NCBI GenBank assembly: GCA_007753675.1
Contig: CP036432.1
Location: 5,864,394-5,928,393 of the forward strand
Origin: Stieleria magnilauensis
Lineage (GTDB): Bacteria; Planctomycetota; Planctomycetia; Pirellulales; Pirellulaceae
Length of the DNA: 64,000 nucleotides
Direction of reading: 5' to 3'
Below, piece after piece: positions 44,750-53,303 of the stretch. The first letter of the stretch is position 1. Each line of letters begins with the position of its first letter. The notes below the pieces were generated by a model, which worked only from the letters and a program-made list of their open reading frames with translations, had not been told where the DNA came from and made no database searches. Both the position numbers and the translations under genes were made by a program.

Positions 44750-44866
44750 TATTCGGGAGTCGGGGAGTGAAGAGTCCGGGAGGCACGGAGATAAATCAGT
44801 GTTGATGGTCAGCTCCTAGAGTGCCACTCTCGCTGTCTCCCTCACTCCCTGACTTGGCAACTCCCA
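44750..44866. repeat. GGGAGT/ACTCCC low-complexity tracts around a gene 3' end
   Basis: TCGGGAGTCGGGGAGTGAAG and GTCCGGGAGG at the left, and the opposite C/T-rich strand (CACTCTCGCTGTCTCCCTCA, CTCCCTGAC) from about 44822. The right-hand tract is inside the CusB-like gene and encodes its tail (GSEGDSESGTLGA). It resembles the tract that encodes the end of the ABC ATPase at 11396. Confidence 0.5.
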
Positions 44867-47186
44867 ACTTCTCTACCTTGTCCGCACATTTCAGCATCGA
44901 AGCTCCGTAATACGGATTGCGAACGGAATCGTCGGTCTGAATCCAGCTTGCGCCGCGGCCATCGAAAGCCATCGGGCAGTGCAATTCAAACAATTGGTCG
45001 GCTCCGGCAAATCCGAATGATCGATGTAAGGTCAAGAGCTGATCCGAAAGCAGCGCAAACGCAGAACGGATCGAGTCCAAATCGGAAGCATCTGCGAGTC
45101 TATCGGCGATCTTCGATAGACTGATGTATTCTGCCTTCCAACGTTCGGCTGTCTTGCCCTGCAACGACTGGCCATTGATCGAATTGACCGCCTGCTGCAA
45201 ACCGCCGACAGACGCGAATGCCACATTTGAATCGTCTGCTGCGAGTGACCGACTGATGGAAAGATAAGGCGGAATGAGCTGGCTCAACTGCTGACGAAAG
45301 GCATCCGGAACATCCAACTGCTTCTCAGCCATTTGATGCCCCGCATGAAACAGTCCAAACATCTCTTGTAGACGCTCGGCATGACGCTTCGTTAGCAGCG
45401 ACACCCGGTCGGCATTCTGTAGGGACTGAATATCACTTCCCTCGACAGCATCATTTGCCAACAGCATTACGAATTCGCCAAGCTGGTCACCCATGTCACC
45501 TGGCAGCGCGTTCGGATCAATCCCAGCGATGTTCTGCCCGAGAGACCTGAACGATTCGCGAATCCGATTCAGTTCTGCAGCCTCGACCGCTTCCCCGATG
45601 GCTGACACGGACTCAATCGTTAGCATCAACCTCATTTTCAGCTCACGCGGCAGAGACATTCCATTGCCTCCCGCCATCTGCATCGCGTCGCCATCTCCGG
45701 TTGGCATCGCACCACCCCCGTGGTTATGCCCGCCTCCGCCACCCCCCCCTTCAGGCGTCATCATGGACGGCTTGGCAGAAATTTGCAGGGCACTGTCGAG
45801 TTTGAAATTTCCATTCGTGACAACGAGTTCCCCTTCCTTCAAACCCGTCTTGACCAAGTAGTAATCACCAGCCCGCGGACCGAGAACGATTTCGCGGCCT
45901 TCGTAGGTTGGCTCCTCGGCATCGGGGACTTGGACGTAGACGATGGCGCGTGTTCCGGTAAGCAATGCTGCGGTCACCGGAATTACTAGCGGCTTCGCAG
46001 TGTCGCTAGGCTCCGCAGTGACGTAGCCGAGCGATTCCGCCCTCACGAGAGGCATTGCGCAAATGTCGCATTCGCCTGGTTCGTCCTTGACGATCTCTGG
46101 GTGCATTGGGCTGATCCATTTTCCCGCAAGCGAAGCATCAAGCACTCTTCCGCCCGCAGCGATTTTCGAGCGAACGATTGCACGAACGAACATTTCTGGT
46201 TTCAACCGTCCATCTTCGTTAGAAACGTTGACGCGGACCTTGACAGTTCGTGTCATCTTGTCGAGCACCGGGTCGATGAACGCGATGCGCCCCGAGAACA
46301 CTTCACCCGGATACGCCTCGGTTGTGAATTCGACCTCTTGCCCATACCTCAGCCACGCCAAGTCCGACTCGTAAGCATCCATCTGAACCCAGAGGTGATT
46401 CAGGTCGGCCACCGTATAGATGCGATCACCCGTGCGGACTCGATCGCCTTCTTGCCGGAGCTTTTCAATGACCACGCCGCCGATCGGTGAATAGATGGTG
46501 ATGTGTTCATCGGCCTTGCCTTTTTGCTCAATCTCTTGAATCTGTTTCTCTGTGATTCCAAGCAACCGTAGCTTCTCTCTCGCGGATTCGGCCAAGTCGA
46601 TCGGAGTGACGAACCGCGAAGATGGACGACTGGCGTTTGACTCAAGAGCCGCGATCAGTTCTTCCTGCGCGGTGTAGAGTTCCTCGCTGTAGATGTACGC
46701 CATGTGATCGCCCTTGTTAACTTCAACCCCGGTATAGTCCACGTATAGCCGATCGAGTCGCCCGGATACCCATGCTGTAATGTGCGACAATCTGGTTTCG
46801 TCATACTCAATTTTTCCGACCATACGAACGTCGGCAGTCACGTATCGGTGCGAAACCGGCACCGTTTCGATTTTCATCAACTTTTGGATGTCCGCGTTAA
46901 TCGAAACGGTACGAACACCGCCCGCTGATTTCCTCACCGGAACTAAGTCCATGCCGCAGATCGGGCAACTACCCGGCCCGTCACGCCGGATTTGAGGGTG
47001 CATACTGCACGTCCAGATTGAGGCTTGCTCAGCACCGTCGCCAGAGACGGTCGTTGTTGTCGGCGAAGATTCGGAAGAACTGCTTGGCCCGCGCAACGAC
47101 CATGCTGCGGCGAAGCCGATCGAAAGACATGCGATCGCTTGCAGAAACCAGGCTTGCGTGACGAGACGTTTGATGAGTTGTTTCAT
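44796..47186 (-). CDS. CusB-like RND adaptor with two heavy-metal-binding domains and a DUF3347-like end
   Basis: 796 residues. Membrane anchor at 14-32, then a heavy-metal-binding domain with C60, C74 and C77 ('WTCSMHPQIRRDGPGSCPIC', then GMDL). The adaptor body follows, then a second such domain ('SPMHPEIVKDEPGECDICAM'), a Gly/His linker ('GGGGGGGHNHGGGAMPTG') and a helical C-terminal region (about 530-760) like DUF3347. Such domains bind Cu(I) or Ag(I) and pass it to the pump. The last residues come from a low-complexity DNA tract. It sits between an anti-sigma-like gene and the CusA-like pump gene. Confidence 0.9.
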   Translation of the reverse strand: MKQLIKRLVTQAWFLQAIACLSIGFAAAWSLRGPSSSSESSPTTTTVSGDGAEQASIWTCSMHPQIRRDGPGSCPICGMDLVPVRKSAGGVRTVSINADIQKLMKIETVPVSHRYVTADVRMVGKIEYDETRLSHITAWVSGRLDRLYVDYTGVEVNKGDHMAYIYSEELYTAQEELIAALESNASRPSSRFVTPIDLAESAREKLRLLGITEKQIQEIEQKGKADEHITIYSPIGGVVIEKLRQEGDRVRTGDRIYTVADLNHLWVQMDAYESDLAWLRYGQEVEFTTEAYPGEVFSGRIAFIDPVLDKMTRTVKVRVNVSNEDGRLKPEMFVRAIVRSKIAAGGRVLDASLAGKWISPMHPEIVKDEPGECDICAMPLVRAESLGYVTAEPSDTAKPLVIPVTAALLTGTRAIVYVQVPDAEEPTYEGREIVLGPRAGDYYLVKTGLKEGELVVTNGNFKLDSALQISAKPSMMTPEGGGGGGGHNHGGGAMPTGDGDAMQMAGGNGMSLPRELKMRLMLTIESVSAIGEAVEAAELNRIRESFRSLGQNIAGIDPNALPGDMGDQLGEFVMLLANDAVEGSDIQSLQNADRVSLLTKRHAERLQEMFGLFHAGHQMAEKQLDVPDAFRQQLSQLIPPYLSISRSLAADDSNVAFASVGGLQQAVNSINGQSLQGKTAERWKAEYISLSKIADRLADASDLDSIRSAFALLSDQLLTLHRSFGFAGADQLFELHCPMAFDGRGASWIQTDDSVRNPYYGASMLKCADKVEKLGVAKSGSEGDSESGTLGADHQH

Positions 47187-47195
47187 TGTTCTTGT

Positions 47196-48059
47196 TCAGC
47201 TTTCCTTAAACCACTTAACCAACTTCGCCACCTCGGTCTGATCCCGCGCGCCTACCGCCGTCAGGCTTCGGCGGCCTTCCCGCCATGTCGCCGCAATACT
47301 TGACTTCAGGTCCACAAGACAGCACTCCTTGTCACCGCACATTGCCATGGATGTTGGACGCTTCCCGAACCAAGCGGCTTTCTCATCGTCGTGCTCAAAC
47401 AGCACAAGTATTGACCCGTCGTCTCGCTTGCACACTGACTTGAAGCAGGTGCAACAGGGCATCTTCAGAACACTTGTGGACGCGAGCGCATAGCCATCCG
47501 GAAGTCCCTCAGCGACGGCCGGACGATAGCCCACCAAGCTGATTGCCCGGTCCGGTGAAACCACCTTGCCGTCGTACTTGCCCAGCAGGAACTGTTCCGC
47601 TTGGTCCGGATTCTCTGGCAAAATTTCCAGGTAGTGGTCCATCGTCGCGACGAATTCCGGCCCGTGCTCGTCATGCATCTCCGACATGGCGTCGTCGTGG
47701 CGAAGCCAAACGCTCAACCCGATCACCAACAAAATCGATGCCGCGATGGCCAGACGCCAGACCGTCGCACGGGTCAACCAAGGACGCCGGACTTTCGCTG
47801 CGGAAGCCACCACGATTTTCGGCTGTTCAGAAATCTGGCCAGTACGATCCAGCTCTTCGACGATGCTCGCCCAGACGTTCTCTGATACGAGACCGACTGG
47901 TGCTGCGGATATCGATTTACTCAGCTTCTGATACCCGTCCAGCAATTCCGAACAAGTCTCACATTGCCGAACATGCTCAGCAACCGACACTCGCGCATCC
48001 ACCGAAAGCTCGTCGTCAAAGTACGACGACAGCAGGTCTTGGATTTCGATGCAGTTCAT
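47196..48059 (-). CDS. Zinc-finger anti-sigma-like membrane protein
   Basis: 287 residues from ATG 48059. The N-terminus has the HxxxCxxC zinc motif (H29, C33, C36 in 'EHVRQCETCSELLDGYQKL') of anti-sigma domains, then a membrane helix (about 116-135, 'WRLAIAASILLVIGLSVWL'). The outer domain carries 'MPCCTCFKSVCKRDDGSILV' and 'AMCGDKECCLVDLKSS', which could sense copper. Its stop lies 9 bases before the CusB-like start. An ECF sigma gene normally precedes such genes, but none is present here: the next gene upstream runs the other way. Confidence 0.8.
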   Translation of the reverse strand: MNCIEIQDLLSSYFDDELSVDARVSVAEHVRQCETCSELLDGYQKLSKSISAAPVGLVSENVWASIVEELDRTGQISEQPKIVVASAAKVRRPWLTRATVWRLAIAASILLVIGLSVWLRHDDAMSEMHDEHGPEFVATMDHYLEILPENPDQAEQFLLGKYDGKVVSPDRAISLVGYRPAVAEGLPDGYALASTSVLKMPCCTCFKSVCKRDDGSILVLFEHDDEKAAWFGKRPTSMAMCGDKECCLVDLKSSIAATWREGRRSLTAVGARDQTEVAKLVKWFKES

Positions 48060-48334
48060 TGTCGCTTGCCTCGGGCTGATCACGGTCAGCACCAGTATGT
48101 GGATCGCAGGTGGGCCCTGGAGCCGGAACCTCGATGCGACTGACGTGACGCCTATTTGATGCGGTGGCGGGCCGTCTTCTTCACCGTTCTTGTAGATTTT
48201 CAAGGAAACGTCGTTCTCAGCCACTATTTTTCGTTGTTTTGCTCGAAATTCATGAAGGTTGACCCGCTCGCGAGTATCCAAGAACGAAATCGACTGCCCA
48301 ATTTACTTGCTCCTCAGTCAAGGAACGTTCCGCA

Positions 48335-48790
48335 ATGGCCTTTCTCAAATGGACCCTATCGCTCGCCACAGTGACGATCCTGTTCGTCGCATTGGTCGGC
48401 TGTCAACCGTCCAATGTCACTGAGACCGATGACTCCGCCTCGCTCCGCGTATCAACCGAGATGGATCACCACCAAAGCATGAACTCGGACAGGCACGACA
48501 AGGGTGGTCACGATCATTCGGTCAACAGCGAACCGCAACCAGCCGAAGAAATCGCAGCGGGCAAGTCCGACATGGACAAGATGAAGGAGACATTGGCCGA
48601 TCTACCCGAGGGAGATCGAATGTCGGCAATGAAGCAACACTTCTGCCCCGTCAGCGATGAGATGCTTGGCGTGATGGGCGCCCCGGAGAAGATCGACGTC
48701 AACGGACAAGCCGTCTGGATTTGCTGCAACGGTTGCAAGGACAAATTGCTCGCCGAACCAGACAAATACCTCGCCAAGATCAACAAGTAA
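48335..48790 (+). CDS. Lipoprotein with YHS-like metal-binding domain
   Basis: 151 residues; lipobox ALVGC with Cys23. A His/Met-rich linker ('DHHQSMNSDRHDKGGHDH') leads to a C-terminal domain (about 100-150) with 'HFCPVSDEMLGVMGAPEKID' and 'VWICCNGCKDKLLAEPDKYL', which is the YHS/TRASH-type pattern. Such domains bind Cu or other soft metals with Cys ligands. It diverges from the anti-sigma-like gene and probably works with the Cus-like system. Confidence 0.8.
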   Translation: MAFLKWTLSLATVTILFVALVGCQPSNVTETDDSASLRVSTEMDHHQSMNSDRHDKGGHDHSVNSEPQPAEEIAAGKSDMDKMKETLADLPEGDRMSAMKQHFCPVSDEMLGVMGAPEKIDVNGQAVWICCNGCKDKLLAEPDKYLAKINK

Positions 48791-48839
48791 CCCTGCATTC
48801 ACCGCCCAACGCCATCACTACTTTCCAAGGCTGGTTTCA

Positions 48840-49061
48840 ATGAAACTTCGTAGCGTTACCGCAATCGTCGCAGCCACGCTGCTCATGTCGCCCCAACTCT
48901 CGACCGCACAGGACGCCCACGCCGGGCACGACCATGCGGCACACGACCATGCTGGCCACAACCACGCCGCCGAAGCAACTGGCCCACATGGGGGCACCGT
49001 GCAGACCGTTGGCGATCGACGAATCGAGACGGTGATCGCCGAGAAAGGCATCAATCTGTGA
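48840..49061 (+). CDS. Secreted His-rich protein, truncated at the 3' end
   Basis: 73 residues. A signal peptide ends LSTAQ and is followed by HAGHDHAAHDHAGHNHAAEA and the block 'GPHGGTVQTVGDRRIETVIA'. The block is the start of a larger periplasmic domain in related metal-island proteins, but the frame stops at GINL after about 20 residues of it. Codon-like sequence of another gene on the other strand begins directly after. I infer that a recombination event removed the rest. Confidence 0.6.
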   Translation: MKLRSVTAIVAATLLMSPQLSTAQDAHAGHDHAAHDHAGHNHAAEATGPHGGTVQTVGDRRIETVIAEKGINL

Positions 49062-49295
49062 AGCGGGCGCGTCAAGTTCCCATTCGATCAAGTCGATTGA
49101 CGCGCAATGACGTACAAATGTGTTTCGAGAAGTGAGACACCATAGGAACTGAGTCTCACCACCCAGATGCTGGTGCAGTTTCCGGATCGCATCGCGGTAC
49201 TCCTGGCTTCGGTAATCGATGCTCTTCCTCGCATCGACGACCAAATCCGGCGAGGTCAGTGGAAACGTGCTGGGATGATGTGTCCAAACTTTCAT
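49062..49295 (-). pseudogene. Unrecognised gene, 3' end lost at the island junction
   Basis: ATG 49295 overlaps the stop of the GIY-YIG gene (ATGA). The product begins MKVWTHHPSTFPLTSPDLVV and runs to about 'CASIDLIEWELDAPASQ'. The frame stays open to 48837, but that last part lies antisense to the His-rich gene 48840-49061 and is not natural sequence. So about 78 residues of the original gene remain. No family is recognised. Confidence 0.55.
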
Positions 49296-49774
49296 GTTGC
49301 TGGGCACTTGAACTCAGTCAACGCTTGAAGATCGCCAACTTCAAGCTGTGGGTGTGCCTGTAAGAGTGCGCGAAGGACAGAACAGGCTCGAAAACGCTTT
49401 CCTTCGTATTGGGATTGCGCGAGAGGAATTTCTGCTATGGATTCACAAAGCGTCGATCCGTTTGGTTGAGGGCTTTCCCGCATGATCGAACCATAGCGAT
49501 CATTCAGATAGCTCAACAGCTTTCGCTCATCTTGCCAACTGCGATCAATCGCCCAGAGAAGAACGTGTGTTTCGCACCAAGCCGTCTTAACACCTTTCGG
49601 AATCGCTTTTCGACTGGGATGACCGGACCACTGTGGACCGTTCAGGATCGGTGCCTCATTCACTGCCATCTTTTCAATCCAGTACTTCTCTTGCGTCTTG
49701 GCCCACTTTTCCGCGGTCGCTGAATCGCCAAACTCCGATTGTTCAAGAACGGACATAATCGGATCTCGGCCTTC

Positions 49775-49784
49775 GTATCGAAGG
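49775..49784. repeat. Target-site duplication, left copy
   Basis: GTATCGAAGG directly before the left IS end. An identical 10-mer follows the right end at 51072-51081. Confidence 0.9.
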
Positions 49785-51071
49785 CACGACGATCGCACCA
49801 AAATTAGGCTGCAAACAGGAGTTTCTCGAGGAATTCGCTGTTCCAGCCAGCGATTTTTCGCTTCCGCCTGAGGCTCTTCTTCCGAGTGTCTCGCTTGAGA
49901 AGCGTCGTCACAAACCGACGAGCAAAGCTCATGTTCGATGTCGCGTTCTTGGTTCGGAGCCGACTGGAGTCCTCATGAAACACGACATCGAGGACCCAGT
50001 GCATGCTCTCTATACTCCAATGGCTACGAGCACAATTTGAGAATTCATGCACCCGCGCCGGTCGGCTCGAAATGTAGTAGCGAACATCGCTTGATTGCCG
50101 GTCACCACGAGTCGTGCAAGTATTCGCTTGGCAGATACTTTTTGCTCCTTTCCACTGGTCGGTCAGTTCGCGAAGTGCTTTTGGAATTGGGCAGGTCGCA
50201 TAGAAGCGTTCCTCTTCACGCGCGGCCTGCTTTCCTGTGGTCGTCATTGCCCGAACACCGTGGGCTGTGAGCCCATCGTTATGGGCCATCTCAAAGTGAT
50301 CGGCGATGGCAGCACAGAGCTTGGGATGGTTGTCTTTGACAGCGAACAGATAGTCGCCACCTCCCTCGACGATCTTTTCAGCAATCGACTTTTGGCATCC
50401 CATGGCATCGAGCGTCACGATCGAATTGCGTAAGTCGATTAGATCGAGCAATTCGGGAATTGCCGTGATTTCGTTGGACTTTGAGTCGACCTCGGTTTGC
50501 CCAAGCGTGACACCATTTGCGGTCGCCCAGGCACTGACGATATGAATCGCATCAGATTTCTCCGCATCGGTATAGGATCCGCGCACCGTCTTGCCATCGA
50601 TCGCAACGTGAACGGGACGATTGTCGTCCTTGCTGGCGTGATCCCAATTAATCTCGCAGAGATGAGCGTGCCATTGAAGCAGCGCCTTCTGAAACTCGGC
50701 TGGTTTGATCAGGGACAACACTCGCGTGATGGTATCGTGAGACGGAATGCCGGCATCAAAGTCGGCGAATTTGGATAGCCAATCCAGTTTCTCACCACCG
50801 AAGCTTTCGATCTCATCAGGTCCGTCCGCGCCTGCGATGACCGCCGAGACAACCAAAAACAGAATCGAGTTAAGTGGATGGATTGTCCGGCCTGCGACTC
50901 GCGGGTCGCCGACCTGATCAAAACACTCGTGAAACACATCGATTTGGGAAGCCATTGCCATCTCCATAACAGGGCAGTGAAAAACCAGTCTGGCTGAATT
51001 TATTGGCAGAGGGGTTCACTGAGGCAAGGCTTCGACGAATACTGAAACCAGATTTTGGTGCGATCGTCGTG
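49785..51071 (-). mobile_element. ISAs1-family insertion sequence, complete, 1287 bp
   Basis: Both ends begin with CACGACGATCGCACCAAAAT read inward (left at 49785, right as the reverse complement ending at 51071), a perfect 20-base inverted repeat. It is flanked by a 10-bp direct repeat and holds one transposase gene (49804-50967). The size, gene and duplication length fit the ISAs1 family. A second copy in the opposite orientation starts at 62997. Confidence 0.92.
49804..50967 (-). CDS. ISAs1-family transposase
   Basis: 387 residues. The N-terminus 'HECFDQVGDPRVAGRTIHPL' matches the family's DUF4277-like start region. The catalytic core has the first Asp in 'HVAIDGKTVRGSYTDAEKSD', a second in 'IVTLDAMGCQKSIAEKIVEG', and the Glu in 'HWSIESMHWVLDVVFHED'. 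The frame is intact from end to end and there is no programmed shift. Several starts exist within six codons (50967, 50961, 50955). The enzyme moves the element by cut and paste; the gene looks functional. Confidence 0.93.
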   Translation of the reverse strand: MEMAMASQIDVFHECFDQVGDPRVAGRTIHPLNSILFLVVSAVIAGADGPDEIESFGGEKLDWLSKFADFDAGIPSHDTITRVLSLIKPAEFQKALLQWHAHLCEINWDHASKDDNRPVHVAIDGKTVRGSYTDAEKSDAIHIVSAWATANGVTLGQTEVDSKSNEITAIPELLDLIDLRNSIVTLDAMGCQKSIAEKIVEGGGDYLFAVKDNHPKLCAAIADHFEMAHNDGLTAHGVRAMTTTGKQAAREEERFYATCPIPKALRELTDQWKGAKSICQANTCTTRGDRQSSDVRYYISSRPARVHEFSNCARSHWSIESMHWVLDVVFHEDSSRLRTKNATSNMSFARRFVTTLLKRDTRKKSLRRKRKIAGWNSEFLEKLLFAA

Positions 51072-51081
51072 GTATCGAAGG
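51072..51081. repeat. Target-site duplication, right copy
   Basis: GTATCGAAGG directly after the right IS end, identical to 49775-49784. Confidence 0.9.
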
Positions 51082-51310
51082 TACATGAGCCAAAAGTCTT
51101 TGATCGTGAAACCGTACTCGGCCTCCGATAAGTGCATGCGTAATCGCTGATCAAGCTTGTTGGTGCGACCGACATAGCAAACGACTTTCGGAGCGAACGG
51201 GTCGGCCAACGCGTAGATGTGTTGCGGGAATGACATGGCGTTTAGGATATCCAAGTGACATTATCCTAGCGACCACGATGAGTACTGAAATGCACGCGAA
51301 TTGGCAATGA

Positions 51311-51625
51311 ATCTCGGAGAAGTGGCCGGCATACGCCATCGACGACAAAGATAAATTCCTGGTTGATGCGTCGACGTGCCGTTTCGCAGTTGACGGAAAG
51401 CACGAGTTTGCCGTGTATTCATTTGGTCGCTACACACGTCGAGCAACGGTCGGCCCGACGAAGACCTATCCTCTGTGCGTGCAATTTGGCATTCAGTTTC
51501 CATTATTCACGTCGGACGAAGAACCAGCGATTGGACATCTGCGAACACGATTCTCCGTCGATGCGCGTAGTCGAACTGCTAGATGTTGTCGTGGCGGCAC
51601 GGCCTGCCACTCGAACGGAGTTTGA
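51311..51625 (+). pseudogene. Possible gene fragment without a start codon
   Basis: An open frame after a stop at 51308-51310 reads 'ISEKWPAYAIDDKDKFLVDA' and 'FAVDGKHEFAVYSFGRYTRR' and ends at TGA or TAG near 51625. The composition is protein-like, but there is no ATG or GTG near the start apart from GTG 51413. It probably is the middle of a lost gene. No family is recognised. The rest of 51255-51674 holds nothing that I can name. Confidence 0.3.
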
Positions 51626-51674
51626 TTAGCGATCCCCTTCGTGAGATTCTTAGAGTCCACATGGGGCTTTAGGA

Positions 51675-52220
51675 ATGATCACGCAACGACTCTTCGATTT
51701 TGAGGTAGCAGAATTAGAACGAATGAAGCATGAGCACGTCTCAGGGGACCTGACGGCCGAGAGCGAAATCGATGACCTTCGATATGCTTCCGTAAAACGT
51801 GTTTCGGTCGTTTTTGAGCGGTCGCTGGGGGACCGACCGTGCCTGACGAGCACCGAAGAATCGCGAATGTTCTTCAAGAGGTACTGGCAAGACAATCCTG
51901 CGTGGGATCAGGAGCAATTCGTTGTTGCGTGCCTCGATACCAAGCACCGGGTTCAATGCGTTGTGCGTGTCACAGTGGGAACGCTTGACGCTTCGCTGGT
52001 TCACCCCAGGGAAGTGTTCAAGCCGGCAATCATTGAGGGCTCGTCAGCCGTGATCCTTTCTCACAATCATCCGTCGGGCAACACGACGCCGAGTCGGGAA
52101 GACATCAGTGTCACTGACCGACTGACAGAGGCGGGAAAATTGCTAGGAATTACCGTTCTCGACCATATCATTCACGGTGACGGAACGAATGAAGTGCTGT
52201 CCATTCGAGAGTCGACGTAG
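51675..52220 (+). CDS. RadC-like JAB-domain protein
   Basis: 181 residues. The C-terminal two thirds is a JAB/RadC domain with 'FVVACLDTKHRVQCVVRVTV' and the metal motif 'AVILSHNHPSGNTTPSREDI' (H-x-H-P-S-G...D). The usual N-terminal helix-hairpin-helix of RadC is missing; the first 60 residues are unrelated. Short RadC-like proteins of this kind are common on plasmids and genomic islands, and their role is not settled. The protein is complete, and its neighbours are an XRE regulator and the interrupted GIY-YIG gene. Confidence 0.88.
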   Translation: MITQRLFDFEVAELERMKHEHVSGDLTAESEIDDLRYASVKRVSVVFERSLGDRPCLTSTEESRMFFKRYWQDNPAWDQEQFVVACLDTKHRVQCVVRVTVGTLDASLVHPREVFKPAIIEGSSAVILSHNHPSGNTTPSREDISVTDRLTEAGKLLGITVLDHIIHGDGTNEVLSIREST

Positions 52221-52376
52221 TTGGACAGTCTAACTTTGCCGTGTTTACGTTCCCAGTCCGCGGCGAACATCGTGGATCCACCCTCTGGCGAAGGTGGCTA
52301 CGTTTGACGGGCAATTTGCGACGTTTCGTGCGCAAAGTGACGCCATTCTGCTCGCTGCTTGAATTGCCGGACCGGT

Positions 52377-52589
52377 CTACGGGAAAAGATCTCGGGGGTG
52401 GACTCCGAGTGCTTTGGCGAGCTTCTCGAGGTTGAGCAACGCGACGTTGCGTTCGCCTCGTTCGATTCCTCCGATGTAGTTGCGGTGAAGATCGCTACGA
52501 AAGCCCAACTCCTCCTGCGACCAGCCCTTCGCCTCTCGCAATTCGCGGACGCGTCTTCCAACTTTCTCGAGAATTCCTTTTGCAGCCAT
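52377..52589 (-). CDS. XRE-family HTH regulator
   Basis: 70 residues, essentially only a helix-turn-helix: 'VGRRVRELREAKGWSQEELG' and 'LHRNYIGGIERGERNVALLN', then 'LEKLAKALGVHPRDLFP'. The 'WSQEELGFRSDLHRNYIGGIERGER' stretch is split here for length and is typical of small regulators near restriction or mobile genes. It lies 61 bases downstream of the membrane-protein gene (52650-53252) on the same strand and 157 bases from the RadC-like gene. Confidence 0.88.
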   Translation of the reverse strand: MAAKGILEKVGRRVRELREAKGWSQEELGFRSDLHRNYIGGIERGERNVALLNLEKLAKALGVHPRDLFP

Positions 52590-52649
52590 ACTTTACATCA
52601 CACTTATGAGTGTCTATCCTGGCTACACACGATAAGTGTGATTCCTTCG

Positions 52650-53252
52650 TCATTTTTCCAGCAAGATCATCGGAGGCCGCCGGTACACATACCTGTTCAA
52701 TTGAACTGCACCCATGATCAGGTCCAAGGCGATTGCCGTGATAAACACGAAATACAGAATCTGGGCCGTCAGGCCGTGCTTGCCGCCAAACAGGGCGACG
52801 CAAACCAGCAACATCAGCAACGAATTCAGCGTCGTTGCGAAGACCGCGGACATTCCCGTCCTTCCGCCCACGGTTTCGGCCCGATTCGGATGTCGAGATT
52901 GGAACAGCAGCAATTCTTCGCCCGCGATTTCGTTGATTGTTTGTTCGATCTCGCTGATGCGACGCAAGTTGTCTTCCTTTGCCCTGGCGTGCTGGACCGT
53001 CGTACGCCCCATCCAGAGGATTGCTGAGGGTGTCGTGATCAACACGGCCAGCTGCAGTTCCAAGGGCAGGGCCAGCACCGCCACGATTGTCGCCGCCATG
53101 AAGCTCACGGCGACTGGCAACCGGCGATCCATTGCCGTCAACCGAAAACGCAATAGTTCATTGAGTGCGTTGTACTCGGCGAAAAGGACGTCAATTCTTT
53201 CTCGCCTCGACAGCCGTCTGCGAGGTTGTTCCGAGCTAGCAGTCTTTTCCAT
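52650..53252 (-). CDS. Membrane protein with two helix pairs and a soluble linker
   Basis: 200 residues. The first 35 residues are basic and helical, then two helices ('AVSFMAATIVAVLALPLELQ', 'LAVLITTPSAILWMG'), a charged coiled segment of about 45 residues ('RISEIEQTINEIAGEELLLF'), and two more helices ('TTLNSLLMLLVCVALFGG', 'ILYFVFITAIALDLIMG'). The protein is not recognised. Small 2TM or 4TM proteins with helical cytoplasmic parts are frequent effectors in bacterial defence systems, but nothing here links it firmly to one. Confidence 0.6.
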   Translation of the reverse strand: MEKTASSEQPRRRLSRRERIDVLFAEYNALNELLRFRLTAMDRRLPVAVSFMAATIVAVLALPLELQLAVLITTPSAILWMGRTTVQHARAKEDNLRRISEIEQTINEIAGEELLLFQSRHPNRAETVGGRTGMSAVFATTLNSLLMLLVCVALFGGKHGLTAQILYFVFITAIALDLIMGAVQLNRYVYRRPPMILLEK

Positions 53253-53303
53253 GACCGGGGTTTCTCGCTCCGAACCATCTCATCCTCCAACCCACTAATC
53301 AAC

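Larger units (their letters stand above)
49292..51254 (-). pseudogene. GIY-YIG nuclease gene interrupted by the ISAs1-family element
   Basis: The 5' part (51254-51072, 61 codons) reads 'HIYALADPFAPKVVCYVGRT' then 'NKLDQRLRMHLSEAE', the GIY-YIG start with its Arg. The 3' part (49774-49292, 161 codons with stop) reads EGRDPIMSVLEQSEFGD onward. Removing the IS and one copy of the 10-bp target duplication joins them in frame ('WLMYLRY' + 'EGRDPIMSV') into a 221-residue protein with a Glu ('TQEKYWIEKMA') and an Asn ('PILNGPQWSG') at plausible catalytic places. The nuclease is therefore inactivated by the insertion. Its stop overlaps the start of the next gene (49295). Confidence 0.8.

Noticed and set aside
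48837..49061. Extension of the minus-strand gene that starts at 49295
   Set aside because: This part is antisense to the His-rich gene 48840-49061 and follows the inferred breakpoint, so it is not natural protein sequence.
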